Below are positions 8,861 to 17,687 of a stretch of 64,000 nucleotides of DNA, one piece after another. The notes beneath the pieces were generated by a model. The model did no database searches and had not been told where the DNA came from. It worked only from the letters and a program-made list of their open reading frames with translations. The stretch is taken from the NCBI GenBank assembly GCA_035765415.1, contig DASTXR010000054.1, positions 1-64,000 of the forward strand, read 5' to 3'. Numbering within the stretch: position 1 is the first letter of the stretch; every line of letters begins with the position of its first letter. This DNA is from CADEED01 sp035765415 (lineage in GTDB: Bacteria > Pseudomonadota > Gammaproteobacteria > Steroidobacterales > Steroidobacteraceae). A program made the position numbers and the translations under genes.

Positions 8861-9990
8861 GCGAGAGCCCCGCTCTCGCGACGTGGAAACGTGAGGCGCA
8901 CCAGGAAGGTTCCCGCATCGGTCAGCTCGGTGGTGAGACCCGCCGCCGGGCCGAACGCCGCGCGCAAACGCTCGCGCACCAGTTCCAGGCCGAGGCCGCG
9001 ATGCGCGCCTCGCCTGCCGGGACTGGCCAGCGATGCGCGGTTGCGGATGACGATGTCCACGGCGCCCGCTTCGCAGCGCGCATCCACCTCCACGAGCACC
9101 GAGCCATCCTGCGTGGTGAGGCCATGTTCGGCCGCGTTCTCGAGCAGCGGCTGCAGCAGCAGCGGCGGAATGGCTACGTTCACCGTGTCGGGCTGCACGT
9201 TGAACGCGTAGTCGAACCGCGAATCGAAGCGCGTGCGCTGGATCTCGAGGTATTGCTGGCCGAGCTCGAGCTCGCGCTGCAGCGAGACGAGCTCGGTATC
9301 GCGCTCTTCGAGTGTGGCGCGGAACAGCTCACCGAGTTGCGTCACCATGGACTGCGCCGCGGCGGGTCGCGTGTTGATGAGCCCGGCGATGGCGCTCAGC
9401 GTGTTGAACAGAAAATGCGGGTTGGTCTGCATGCGCAGCGCCTGCAGGCGCGCCCGATCGTATTCATGCGCGAGGCGGCCTCGCGCCGCGGATTCGTCCT
9501 TGAGCCGCACGAAGGCGCTGGCGCCGAACAGCATCGCCTGGAGCATGAGATAGAGAGCCGCATCTTCCGTGAAATTCGACGCCCAGAGCTTCGAGGCCTT
9601 GGCGAAAACCGGGCCATCGATGCGCTCTTGTGCTTGAGCCACCGTGAGATCCCGGTGGATGGCGGTGGCCAGGATGTAGGCCGGCCGCGAACAGGCTCCA
9701 AACAAGCAGGCCAGCAGGAAGTTGACCAGCACCAGCTTCACCCAGCGGGCGCTCTCGTAGCCCACGCGCCAGGAAATGTACGTGAGCGCGCACAACATCG
9801 GGTAAAGCAGCGCACAACAGGTGGTGAGCACGTCGACGCCCGGGCCCTTGCCGCTCAAGGCTCGCCGCGCGAACTCCAGGCGCAGCACCACCGCGAAGCA
9901 GGAGTACATCCAGAACAGGGTCGCGATAGTTAGGGTGGCGCGCAGCGACAGCGCCGGATGTGTTGCGGTTGTTGTGTCGCGGCTACTCAA
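8857..9990 (-). CDS. LytS/YehU-type sensor histidine kinase
   Basis: A 377-aa membrane kinase. The first ~165 residues contain several hydrophobic segments that anchor it in the inner membrane. The His_kinase domain follows with the phosphorylated His in QTNPHFLFN near residue 191, and the HATPase_c domain has LLLQPLLENAAEHGL and the G-box GLGLELVRERL. The start is TTG at 9990; no ATG precedes the first membrane helix. TAGAAT on this strand (10000-10005) lies 9 bases upstream and there is no Shine-Dalgarno, so the start is less sure than the gene. It passes phosphate to the overlapping LytTR regulator. Confidence 0.93.
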   Translation of the reverse strand: MSSRDTTTATHPALSLRATLTIATLFWMYSCFAVVLRLEFARRALSGKGPGVDVLTTCCALLYPMLCALTYISWRVGYESARWVKLVLVNFLLACLFGACSRPAYILATAIHRDLTVAQAQERIDGPVFAKASKLWASNFTEDAALYLMLQAMLFGASAFVRLKDESAARGRLAHEYDRARLQALRMQTNPHFLFNTLSAIAGLINTRPAAAQSMVTQLGELFRATLEERDTELVSLQRELELGQQYLEIQRTRFDSRFDYAFNVQPDTVNVAIPPLLLQPLLENAAEHGLTTQDGSVLVEVDARCEAGAVDIVIRNRASLASPGRRGAHRGLGLELVRERLRAAFGPAAGLTTELTDAGTFLVRLTFPRRESGALA

Positions 9991-10152
9991 GGTCGGTGAA
10001 TTCTAGCGGCAATCCCGCCGTTTCGATGAGGCCGCGCGCGCCGGTGTCGAGTGACCGCCCACGGGGATGAACGACCTCGCGCTGGCGAACTCACCGCTCG
10101 TGAAATAGACATGTGCCCTGGCGAATTCAAACAACTATCGGGAGAAAACTAC

Positions 10153-13101
10153 ATGCGAGCTTCAAGTTTTGGCGTGGCGGCGAGCACAACCGTGATGGCG
10201 TTGTCGGTAGTTGGCCCGGCTTCGGGCCAGGAGGCGACGCCCGCCGAATCGATGGACGAAGTCGTGGTCACCGGCTCGCGCATCCAGAATCGCGACTACG
10301 AAGCGACCAGCCCCGTGGTGACCATCGCCGCCGACGCGTTCGAGCTCTCGGGCGAAGTGCAGGTGGAGACCGTGCTCAACTCGCTGCCGCAACTCGTTCC
10401 TTCCATCACCACCACGTCTAACAATCCTTCGAATGGCGGGCAGGCCAACATCGATCTGCGGGGCCTGAGCGGCAATACGCTCGCGCCGCGAACGCTCGTG
10501 CTGGTCGACGGCTCACGGCTCACGCCTTCAAACCCCACCGGCGCCGTGGATCTGAACACCGTGCCCACCGCGCTCATCGACGGCGTGGAGATCCTCACCG
10601 GCGGCGCGTCGACCACCTATGGCTCGGACGCCATCGCCGGCGTGGTGAACGTGCGGCTGAAGCGCGACTTCGAGGGCATCCAGATATCCACGCAGCACAA
10701 TGTCACCGAGCGCAGCGACGGCAGCTCCACGCTGATCGAAGCCGTGATGGGCGGCAACTTCGGCGAAGAGCGCGGCAATGCTGTGGTGGCATTCAGTTTC
10801 GACGAGCGCGACGCCGTGCTCGCCGGCGATCGCGACTTCGGCACTGTGTCGCTTGGTCCACTGCTGACGCCCGTGGGCTCGGGCACCGTACCCGACGGCC
10901 GCGTGGACTGGGGCGCCAACAGCCCCACCGCCACGGCCGTGAACCAGGTGTTCGCCGGCTACGGCGCCGCGGCCGGCAGCGTGCTGCCGACGAGTTCCCT
11001 CGGCCTGAATCCCAACGGTTCGCTGTTCTCGTTCGGCAGCGGCAACGCCGCCAATCCCGTCGTCAACTACCTGGGCAACACCGAGGACCCCGGCTTCAAT
11101 CCGCTCTCGTATTCGTACAACTTCGGCCCGCTCAACTACCTGCAACTGCCCATCAACCGCAAGCAGGTCTCCGCGTTCCTGCGCTACGACGCCATCCCGG
11201 AACACGCCGAGCTCTATTCGCGGCTCATGTACACCACGTTCCATGCCGATCAGCAGCTCGCGTCGACGCCCGTCACGTGTTCAGGCGCGGCGCTCGGCTG
11301 CTCGCTGCCCGTGGCCAACAGCGCCATCCCCGCCGACCTGCGCACGCTGCTGAACTCGCGCACCAACAACACCGCGCCACTCTCTTTCACGCGGCGCTAC
11401 ACCGAGGTGGGGCCGCGCACCCAGGAAAACCGCTTCGATGTCATGCAGGCGCTGGTGGGTGTGCGCGGTGATTTCCAGGTGGGCGAGCGCGGGTTCAGCT
11501 ACGACGTGTACGGAAGCTGGGGCCAGGTGAGCAATCCGGCGCTGCAGGGCGGCAACATTTCGCGATCACGCCTGCAGGCGGCGCTCAACAATCCCGCGGT
11601 CTACGCGGCTCGCGGATGCGCGCAGTTCAATCCGTTCGGCGAAGGCAGCCTCGAGCCCGCGTGCGCCGCTGCGATCACCATCAATGCCACCAACATCTTC
11701 GATCTCACGCAGACCAACTTCGTGGCTTCCGTCACCGGGTCGATGTTCACGATGCCCGCGGGCGACGTGCGGTTCGCGGTGGGCGGCGAGTATCGCGACA
11801 ACGATGCCGCGTTCCGGCCCGATGAGTACCTGTCCAGCGGCGATGTCGTCGGCTTCAACGCCGCGCAGCCTGTGTCCGGGAAGATAGACGTGACCGAAGG
11901 GTTCGCCGAGCTCTCGGTTCCGTTGCTGCACGAGCTGCCGTTGATTCACACCCTGGGCCTCGACCTGGGGTACCGCTACTCGAAGTACAACATCGCCGGC
12001 GCCGCGGACACCTACAAGGCCGCGCTGCAGTGGAGCCCCGTGCAGTCGTTGAGCGTGCGCGCGTCGTACAACCGCGCCATTCGCGCGCCGAGCATCTCCG
12101 AACTGTTCCTGCCGCAGCAGGAGAACTTTCCGCAGTACTCCGATCCCTGCAACTTCAACTCCAGCTTCCGCACCGGCGCCAATGCCGCGCAGGTAACGGC
12201 GCTGTGCCAGGCGCAGGGAATTCCCGCGAGTCTCCTGCCCACGTTCGTGCAGTTGAACAGCCAGGCGCGTTCGTTCATCGGCGGCAATCCCGAGCTCGCG
12301 CCCGAGACCGCGGACACGTACACGTTCGGCGTCACGTGGCAGTCGAACGCCGAAGCCTCGTGGGCGCGCAATCTCAACGTGGCGCTGGACTACTACAGCT
12401 ATGACATAGAGAACGTGATCCAGGCACTCACCGCCAGCTCCGTCGTCGGGCGCTGCTTCAACCAGCTCGACTCCAACCCCACCTTCGATGCGTCTAACCA
12501 GTTCTGCCAGATGTTCAGCCGCAATCCCGCGAACTTCGTCGTCACCGACGTCAGCACGCTGTCGGAGAACCTCGCCGGCCTCAAGCAGACCGGCGTGGAC
12601 CTGAGCCTCGACTGGGGCCTGCCGCTTCCGGCGGGCAACCTGAGCTTCCGGCTGCTCATGACGCGGCTGCTGTCAATGGAGCAGCAGGAAACCGTCGTGG
12701 ATCCGTTCATTCCGCGCGAAGGCACCATCAGCCAGACCACCGCCAGCGCATTCCCCAAGCTCAAGGGTGTGCTGACCACGGGCTGGTCCATGGGCGGATG
12801 GGACTTGCGCTACAACCTTCGCTACATCGACGAGATGGATGCGGTGAACAACAACGCGTTGCTGTCGCCACCCACGGTTGGCGTCGCGCCGCATGTGCCC
12901 ACCTACCTGTACCACGACCTCGTGGCGCGCTGGGCGATGAACGATACATTCGGCTTCACGCTGGGCGTGACGAATCTGGCCGACAAGGACCCGCCCATCT
13001 ACACCACCGACAGCCAGGCGGGTGTTCAGTCGAATACCGATCCGTCGACGTATGACGTGTTGGGAAGGCGGTATTTCTTGAATGTGACGTTGACGTTCTA
13101 G
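10153..13101 (+). CDS. TonB-dependent outer-membrane receptor (large)
   Basis: A 982-aa outer-membrane transporter. The signal peptide ends near ASGQEA, followed by a TonB box-like segment (MDEVVVTGSR), a plug domain with LVLVDGSR and GGASTTYGSDAIAGVVN, and a long beta-barrel ending in the terminal aromatic ...YFLNVTLTF. The ATG at 10153 is preferred over upstream starts because GGAG lies 8 bases before it and the signal peptide follows at once. Size and plug motifs resemble the Caulobacter-type receptors used for plant compounds or oligosaccharides rather than classic siderophore receptors. The substrate is unknown. Its stop interlocks with the convergent ORF6N gene (CTAG, 13098-13101). Confidence 0.94.
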   Translation: MRASSFGVAASTTVMALSVVGPASGQEATPAESMDEVVVTGSRIQNRDYEATSPVVTIAADAFELSGEVQVETVLNSLPQLVPSITTTSNNPSNGGQANIDLRGLSGNTLAPRTLVLVDGSRLTPSNPTGAVDLNTVPTALIDGVEILTGGASTTYGSDAIAGVVNVRLKRDFEGIQISTQHNVTERSDGSSTLIEAVMGGNFGEERGNAVVAFSFDERDAVLAGDRDFGTVSLGPLLTPVGSGTVPDGRVDWGANSPTATAVNQVFAGYGAAAGSVLPTSSLGLNPNGSLFSFGSGNAANPVVNYLGNTEDPGFNPLSYSYNFGPLNYLQLPINRKQVSAFLRYDAIPEHAELYSRLMYTTFHADQQLASTPVTCSGAALGCSLPVANSAIPADLRTLLNSRTNNTAPLSFTRRYTEVGPRTQENRFDVMQALVGVRGDFQVGERGFSYDVYGSWGQVSNPALQGGNISRSRLQAALNNPAVYAARGCAQFNPFGEGSLEPACAAAITINATNIFDLTQTNFVASVTGSMFTMPAGDVRFAVGGEYRDNDAAFRPDEYLSSGDVVGFNAAQPVSGKIDVTEGFAELSVPLLHELPLIHTLGLDLGYRYSKYNIAGAADTYKAALQWSPVQSLSVRASYNRAIRAPSISELFLPQQENFPQYSDPCNFNSSFRTGANAAQVTALCQAQGIPASLLPTFVQLNSQARSFIGGNPELAPETADTYTFGVTWQSNAEASWARNLNVALDYYSYDIENVIQALTASSVVGRCFNQLDSNPTFDASNQFCQMFSRNPANFVVTDVSTLSENLAGLKQTGVDLSLDWGLPLPAGNLSFRLLMTRLLSMEQQETVVDPFIPREGTISQTTASAFPKLKGVLTTGWSMGGWDLRYNLRYIDEMDAVNNNALLSPPTVGVAPHVPTYLYHDLVARWAMNDTFGFTLGVTNLADKDPPIYTTDSQAGVQSNTDPSTYDVLGRRYFLNVTLTF

Positions 13102-13673
13102 GGCGGCAGGCCCGGTTCACGGCGTTTCGTTCCGAGACGGGCGCCGTGGACTTCTAGAGCGGCTTTAGCGCGCCCTTGGAATCGAATCGCGGAGAACATG
13201 GCCGCAATTGCTTCATCGTGCGACGTAAGCCTCTTTTCGATTCCAGATTCGAGCCGCTCGAGCCTTAGTGCGAGTTCGGCGTTCGAAGCGAGGATGGTGT
13301 GCAACTGAACGAACGCACGCACGACGTAGATGCTCATCTCGACCGCACGCGGACTATTCAAGACGGTGGCAGCCATGATCGCACCGTGCTCTGTGAACGC
13401 GTACGGGAGGAATTTCACGTTTGTACCGCGAGTCCTGTTCAAGATCACAATTTGTGATCTTGAAGATAGGACTTCCGAATCAATGAGTTGGAAGCGAAAA
13501 TCGTCCGGAAACCGGCCTGAATTCCGCTTAACAGCCTGGTTGAGCGTACGCGTCTCCACGCCGTAGATAGCAGCGAGACTCGAATCGAGAATTACTCGAC
13601 GCCCGCGGAGTAAAAATATCGTCTGGGCGATACCTGCTACCGCATCAGCACCAGCTTGGGATTCACTTGTCAT
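13098..13673 (-). CDS. ORF6N (KilA-N-related) domain protein
   Basis: A 191-aa protein with an ORF6N domain at about residues 18-105 (VILDSSLAAIYGVETRTLNQ, then FPDDFRFQL and YAFTEHGAIMAATVLNS). The domain occurs in phage antirepressors and in many chromosomal genes of unknown role and probably binds DNA. Residues 115-170 look helical and could form a coiled coil. The base composition is visibly more AT-rich than its neighbours, which hints at horizontal acquisition. A perfect 27-bp palindrome lies inside the gene at 13438-13464. No phage genes are adjacent. Confidence 0.85.
   Translation of the reverse strand: MTSESQAGADAVAGIAQTIFLLRGRRVILDSSLAAIYGVETRTLNQAVKRNSGRFPDDFRFQLIDSEVLSSRSQIVILNRTRGTNVKFLPYAFTEHGAIMAATVLNSPRAVEMSIYVVRAFVQLHTILASNAELALRLERLESGIEKRLTSHDEAIAAMFSAIRFQGRAKAALEVHGARLGTKRREPGLPP
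13438..13464. repeat. Perfect 27-bp palindrome inside the ORF6N gene
   Basis: Thirteen-base arms (TTCAAGATCACAA at 13438-13450 and its exact complement at 13452-13464) flank a single central T. It includes two GATC sites. It lies in coding sequence for QIVILN. Confidence 0.9.
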
Positions 13674-13765
13674 TGAATGCGGATAACCATCGGCCTTGCC
13701 GCAGACGAGTGGAAGCCCGATTTCGAACGCATTCAGTCAGAAACGCCGCTCGGCCAAGTTCAGTT

Positions 13766-14545
13766 CTACCTTGCGGCGTCTCGAAGCACGTTGGCAGTGA
13801 ACTCATCCGCCGGATAAAACGCTTCGAGCATGAGCTCAGAGAGCGTCACTTCAACCGGCGTCCCGAACACCGTAGTCGTGGTGAACATCGACAGCGTGCC
13901 CGCCTCCGTGCGCAGCTTGAGCGGAACCACCACCCCACCGAATTGCGGATCGGGTTCCGCCTCGCCACCCGGATAGCCGCGCAACTCCGTGAGCAACGCC
14001 GCGAGTGTCGGATCAGCCGAAAGCTCCAGCTCCCGCGCCAGCGTCGTCAGCAGATGCGTGCGCCACTCCGCCAGGTTCTCGATGCGCGGCGCCAGGCCCT
14101 TTGGATGAAGCGTCGCGCGCAACACATTCACCGGCGGCCCGAGCACCGACGGATCCACGCCCACCATGAACGCGTGCGCCGCCTTGTTCGAAGCCAGCAG
14201 GTTCCAGTGCCTATCTACCAGCACCGCCGGATACGGGTCGTGACCGTTCAGGATCAGGTCCACCGCCGCGCGCGCTGACCCCATTGCGGGATCGTCGAGC
14301 GGCCGCGCGGAGTACACCGGCGCGTAGCCCGCCGCCACCAGCAGCTCATTACGCTCGCGCAGCGGAACCTCGAGCCGTTCCGCCAGTCGCAATACCATTT
14401 CGCGACTTGGTTGCGAGCGGCCGGTCTCGACGAAGCTCAGGTGGCGCGTCGAGATTTCCACGTCGCCCGCGAGCTCGAGCTGGCTCAGGTGCCGGCGCTG
14501 GCGCCAGTCGCGCAGGGCGTTACCGAATGCGTGTTGCTTCTTCAT
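13766..14545 (-). CDS. XRE-family regulator with MmyB-like ligand-binding domain
   Basis: A 259-aa transcription factor. Residues about 10-65 form an XRE helix-turn-helix (RRHLSQLELAGDVEISTRHL, RSQPSREMVLRLAERL), and residues about 100-255 the MmyB/MLTR ligand-binding domain, a PAS-like fold (PYPAVLVDRHWNLLASNKAA, then DPTLAALLTEL). Such regulators usually sit divergent to an oxidoreductase or hydrolase they control. Here the divergent gene is the alpha/beta hydrolase at 14647, about 100 bases away, which is the likely target. The ligand is unknown. Confidence 0.92.
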   Translation of the reverse strand: MKKQHAFGNALRDWRQRRHLSQLELAGDVEISTRHLSFVETGRSQPSREMVLRLAERLEVPLRERNELLVAAGYAPVYSARPLDDPAMGSARAAVDLILNGHDPYPAVLVDRHWNLLASNKAAHAFMVGVDPSVLGPPVNVLRATLHPKGLAPRIENLAEWRTHLLTTLARELELSADPTLAALLTELRGYPGGEAEPDPQFGGVVVPLKLRTEAGTLSMFTTTTVFGTPVEVTLSELMLEAFYPADEFTANVLRDAAR

Positions 14546-14646
14546 GGTGGAATCTTAAGGCCTCGATACCCCGCATCCATTACCTGCGAGGTAATCGACG
14601 GCGCGCGCTGACGGCGGTTTACTCGTCACACACCCAGGAGGCAGAC

Positions 14647-15579
14647 ATGGATCGACGCAGCGCACTCACTTTCGGGACAGCCACCGCGGCCGTGTTAGGC
14701 CTCGCGCGCCACAAGGCTCATGCCGCCCCATCCGCGCGCAAGCCTGCACGCGTGGGCCCGTACATCGAGCGACCCGACGGCACCTCGCTCTTTTTCAAGG
14801 ACTGGGGTACTGGCGATCCCGTCGTGTTCGTGCACAGCGCCGGCAACAGCTCCGACGTGTGGGCGTATTCCATGACCCACATCGTCAAGCAGGGATTCCG
14901 CTGTGTCGCATTCGACCGGCGCGGGCATGGGAGATCGAGCGTGCCCGGCGGTGGATATGATTACGACACGCTCGCCGATGATCTCGCGGGCGTCATAGAG
15001 GCGTTCGACCTGCGCAAGGCCACGCTCGTGGGGCATTCCATGGGCTGCGGGGAAGTGGTGCGTTATCTCACGCGGCATGGATCGAAGCGCGTGGCGCGCA
15101 TCGCGCTGGTCGCGCCGACGCTGCCCTTCCTGCTGCGCACGCCTGACAACCCGAATGGGATCCCCAGGGAGTACTTCGATCGTGTCCGCGCCGAGTGGGC
15201 GCAGGACTATCCGAAGTGGTTAGCGGCCAACGCCGCGCCGTTTTTCACGCCGGACACATCGAAGGAGATGATCCAGTGGGGCATCAACCTGGCGTATCAG
15301 ACGTCGCTGCATGCGGCGATCGAAAGCAACGTGGCGGTGACCGAGACGGATTTTCGGGAAGAGCTCAAGAAAATCGATGTCCCCACGCTGATCGTGCACG
15401 GGAATGCGGACATGTCGTGTCCGATCGAGATGACGGGGAAGCCGACGGCGGAGTTGATTCCGGGGAGTGAATTCAAGACCTATGAGGGCGCGCCGCACGG
15501 CGTGTTGCTGACCCATGTGGAACAGCTGAATGGAGAGTTGATGAGATTCATGCGTATGCGTGCCGGCACTGGAAAGTGA
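14647..15579 (+). CDS. Exported alpha/beta hydrolase (non-heme haloperoxidase/esterase type)
   Basis: A 310-aa hydrolase. The Tat-like signal MDRRSALTFG ends near residue 26, so it probably acts in the periplasm. The catalytic triad reads Ser131 (GHSMG), Asp255 (GNADMSCP) and His284 (APHGV). The oxyanion strand FVHSAGNSSDVW and the GRGHGRSS-type stretch (RRGHGRSSVPGG) match chloroperoxidase-like esterases. The ATG at 14647 is chosen because AGGAGG precedes it by a few bases and the signal begins there; the open frame upstream overlaps the divergent regulator and is not used. It is likely controlled by the MmyB-type regulator. Substrate unknown. Confidence 0.92.
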   Translation: MDRRSALTFGTATAAVLGLARHKAHAAPSARKPARVGPYIERPDGTSLFFKDWGTGDPVVFVHSAGNSSDVWAYSMTHIVKQGFRCVAFDRRGHGRSSVPGGGYDYDTLADDLAGVIEAFDLRKATLVGHSMGCGEVVRYLTRHGSKRVARIALVAPTLPFLLRTPDNPNGIPREYFDRVRAEWAQDYPKWLAANAAPFFTPDTSKEMIQWGINLAYQTSLHAAIESNVAVTETDFREELKKIDVPTLIVHGNADMSCPIEMTGKPTAELIPGSEFKTYEGAPHGVLLTHVEQLNGELMRFMRMRAGTGK

Positions 15580-15649
15580 ATTATTCGTCGGAGCTGGACG
15601 AGCAGGAAGATTCCTGCCGATCGGCCGGGTCAGTACGCACGTATTCCCG

Positions 15650-16750
15650 CTAGCCGCTGCGCATCTTCCCCAACAGCTCCTTCTCCTTCTCCATCGTCAA
15701 CCCCGCCTTCAACACCTGCTTGTCCTCCGGCCGAGTCTTCTGCCACTCCAGCGTGTCGCGAATCGTGGTCTCCAGGCTGCGGAACTTCAGCCCCTTCTTC
15801 CTCGCCCTCGCCGGACTCACTAGCAACAACCCCGCCTCGTCCCCCACCGGTGGCTGCCAGATGGGCATGAAATTGCCCTTGGCCTTGTCGCCGATGATCT
15901 CCTGGGCCGTCAGGAACTCGGGACTGGCCCAGACAAACGTGGTGTTGGCCTTGGTGATGCGCTTGCTCTCCTCGAGCAGCGATCCCATGGTCACCGCGCC
16001 CTGCGGGCCACAGAGGTTGTACGTGCCGGTCACGGTCTTCTCGACGCACACGCGGATGAAATCCGCGAGGTCGCGCACGTCGATGTACTGGAACGGGTCG
16101 TTGGGCGTGCCGGGCGCGAGCATCTCGCCGCCCCTGGACACGCGCCACGGCCAGTAGGTGAACCGGTCGGTGTGATCGCCGGGGCCGGCGATGTAGGTAG
16201 GCCGGATGATGTTGCCGCGTTCGCCACCATATACGCTTTCGACGATCTTCTCGCACAGCGCCTTGAGACCGCCGTAGGTTTCACCAGTCACGGTTTCGTT
16301 GGTGGGGTCCTTGAGCGTGGCGAGCTCGTAGCTCTCGTCGATGCCGGCCCTGGCGAAGTTGGTATAAACGGCGATGCTCGAGATGAAGATGTAGAGCTTT
16401 GTGTGCCGTTCCAGCAATTCAGCGGTGAGCCGCACCTGGCTGGGCTTGTAGCCGGAATTGTCGATGACGACATCCCAATCGCGGCCTTTGAGCGCGTCGA
16501 TCTGCCCGTCGCGGTCCCCTAGCAACTGTTCGATGCCTGCGCGCGCTTCCGGGTCGCGCTTGCCGCGATTGAACAGCGTGATCTTGTGCCCGCCAGCGGT
16601 GAGCGCATCGACGAAGTGCGGACCGATGAACCCGGTGCCGCCCAGGATGAGCACTCGCAGCGGCTTGGCCTTGGCGAGTGCGGGCTCCACCAGCGTGGCG
16701 AGCGTGGCGCCGCCGAAAATCTTCAGTGCATCGCGTCGGTGGAATTGCAT
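15650..16750 (-). CDS. Tat-exported NAD-dependent epimerase/dehydratase-family protein
   Basis: A 366-aa short-chain dehydrogenase of the extended (epimerase) type, preceded by a twin-arginine signal (HRRDALKIFGG) ending near residue 27. The nucleotide-binding motif GGTGFIG is at about residues 37-43. The catalytic region shows SSIAVY and Tyr-x-x-x-Lys as YGGLK. RPTYIAGPGDHTDRF is typical for the family. Export of a Rossmann enzyme through Tat implies the cofactor is loaded in the cytoplasm. It is convergent with the hydrolase at 14647. The substrate is not identifiable; nucleotide-sugar or RNA-binding roles (CSP41-like) are both possible. Confidence 0.88.
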   Translation of the reverse strand: MQFHRRDALKIFGGATLATLVEPALAKAKPLRVLILGGTGFIGPHFVDALTAGGHKITLFNRGKRDPEARAGIEQLLGDRDGQIDALKGRDWDVVIDNSGYKPSQVRLTAELLERHTKLYIFISSIAVYTNFARAGIDESYELATLKDPTNETVTGETYGGLKALCEKIVESVYGGERGNIIRPTYIAGPGDHTDRFTYWPWRVSRGGEMLAPGTPNDPFQYIDVRDLADFIRVCVEKTVTGTYNLCGPQGAVTMGSLLEESKRITKANTTFVWASPEFLTAQEIIGDKAKGNFMPIWQPPVGDEAGLLLVSPARARKKGLKFRSLETTIRDTLEWQKTRPEDKQVLKAGLTMEKEKELLGKMRSG

Positions 16751-16851
16751 GAGCTGTCACCTTGCTGGGAGATGCACCGGAGAATACCTGACGCAATCCC
16801 GTTTTCGGCACGGTTTGGCGCAGCGCATATGCGCGCTGGCGAGGAGCGGCT

Positions 16852-17061
16852 CTAGCGGTTGCTGAGCGCGGTGTCGGGATCCATTCCGACTTTCTTCAAC
16901 ACGTACTCGAACGGACAGAACCCCGTGAACGCCGACTGCGAGAGATTGAGGCCTATGATGGCGGCCAATGCCAGCCAGTTGGGGTGCACGAAATACGCGA
17001 GCACCAGGCTCAGCAGGATTCCGATCCCGGAAAAAGCGACGACCACGCGTTCGACGGACAT
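16852..17061 (-). CDS. Small YgaP-like (DUF2892) membrane protein
   Basis: A 69-aa inner-membrane protein with two hydrophobic helices separated by a short loop (SGIGILLSLVLAYF and LAAIIGLNLSQSAFTG), followed by the family hallmark CPFEYVLKKVG. This is the transmembrane part found in YgaP, here without a rhodanese domain. The ATG at 17061 is taken; a GTG five codons earlier is an alternative because neither has a strong Shine-Dalgarno. The gene follows the sigma-factor operon by about 50 bases on the same strand and may be co-transcribed. Function unknown. Confidence 0.8.
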   Translation of the reverse strand: MSVERVVVAFSGIGILLSLVLAYFVHPNWLALAAIIGLNLSQSAFTGFCPFEYVLKKVGMDPDTALSNR

Positions 17062-17111
17062 GGCCCATTCACGCACCAAGCGCGCCCCGGGAAAATCAGG
17101 GCTCTTACGTA

Positions 17112-17687
17112 TCAATTGCGGAGATCGTCCAGCAGGCGCTGGCATACCGCTCGTTCCTGGTTCAGCCGCTTCTCCCGCCAGGCGAGCCAGGGTAGATAGA
17201 AAGCGGTCATCGCGGCGCACACCGCCGTGTAGATCACCAGGAAACGCCTTGCGCTGATCAGGCCGCCCAGCTCCGTCAACCACAAGGCCGCCACGAACGC
17301 GGCGATGACGCCCAGGTGCACGCGACCCAGCCGGATCACTTTCAGCGAGGCGTCGACTCGGCGCAGCCCGGAAGTGAGCACGCTTTCGGGCGTTTCCTCC
17401 TCCCAGCGCAGGCTGTCCTTGCGCGCGATCCACCCGGCCACTGCGAGCGCGGGCGCCGCGATCAGCAGGACGCCCGCCGCCATCGCGAACAACAGAGACT
17501 GCAGCGCGACCGCCATCGACGCAAACCACACTCCCACGCCCATGGTCACAGCGGTGACGGTGAGCTCAAACCCCAGCGCCAGGTGCGGCCGCCAGCGTTG
17601 ACGCCGCAGCCGCGCATGGACGTCGGCGAACGCGACCTGCTGGCCGCGCCAGCTCGACTGCAGCTCTTCGAGAAATTCATCGGTCAT
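17112..17687 (-). CDS. Membrane protein overlapping an ECF sigma factor gene; possible anti-sigma factor
   Basis: A 191-aa protein with a charged N-terminal cytoplasmic segment of about 35 residues (DEFLEELQSSWRGQQ), then two pairs of hydrophobic helices at about 35-85 and 125-170, and a short charged tail. It starts inside the stop region of the sigma factor gene (4-base overlap 17684-17687), the place normally held by the cognate anti-sigma factor. It does not show a zinc-binding anti-sigma motif (HxxxCxxC) and I do not recognise a family, so the anti-sigma role is inference from position and topology. Confidence 0.75.
   Translation of the reverse strand: MTDEFLEELQSSWRGQQVAFADVHARLRRQRWRPHLALGFELTVTAVTMGVGVWFASMAVALQSLLFAMAAGVLLIAAPALAVAGWIARKDSLRWEEETPESVLTSGLRRVDASLKVIRLGRVHLGVIAAFVAALWLTELGGLISARRFLVIYTAVCAAMTAFYLPWLAWREKRLNQERAVCQRLLDDLRN

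Noticed and set aside
7968..8918. Upstream extension of the acidic lipoprotein frame to 545 codons
   Set aside because: The extra part overlaps the LytTR gene in another frame; a clean lipoprotein signal starts at 7967.
13098..13673. Prophage remnant around the ORF6N gene
   Set aside because: No other phage-type gene, integrase or att-like repeat is present; flanking genes are ordinary chromosomal ones.
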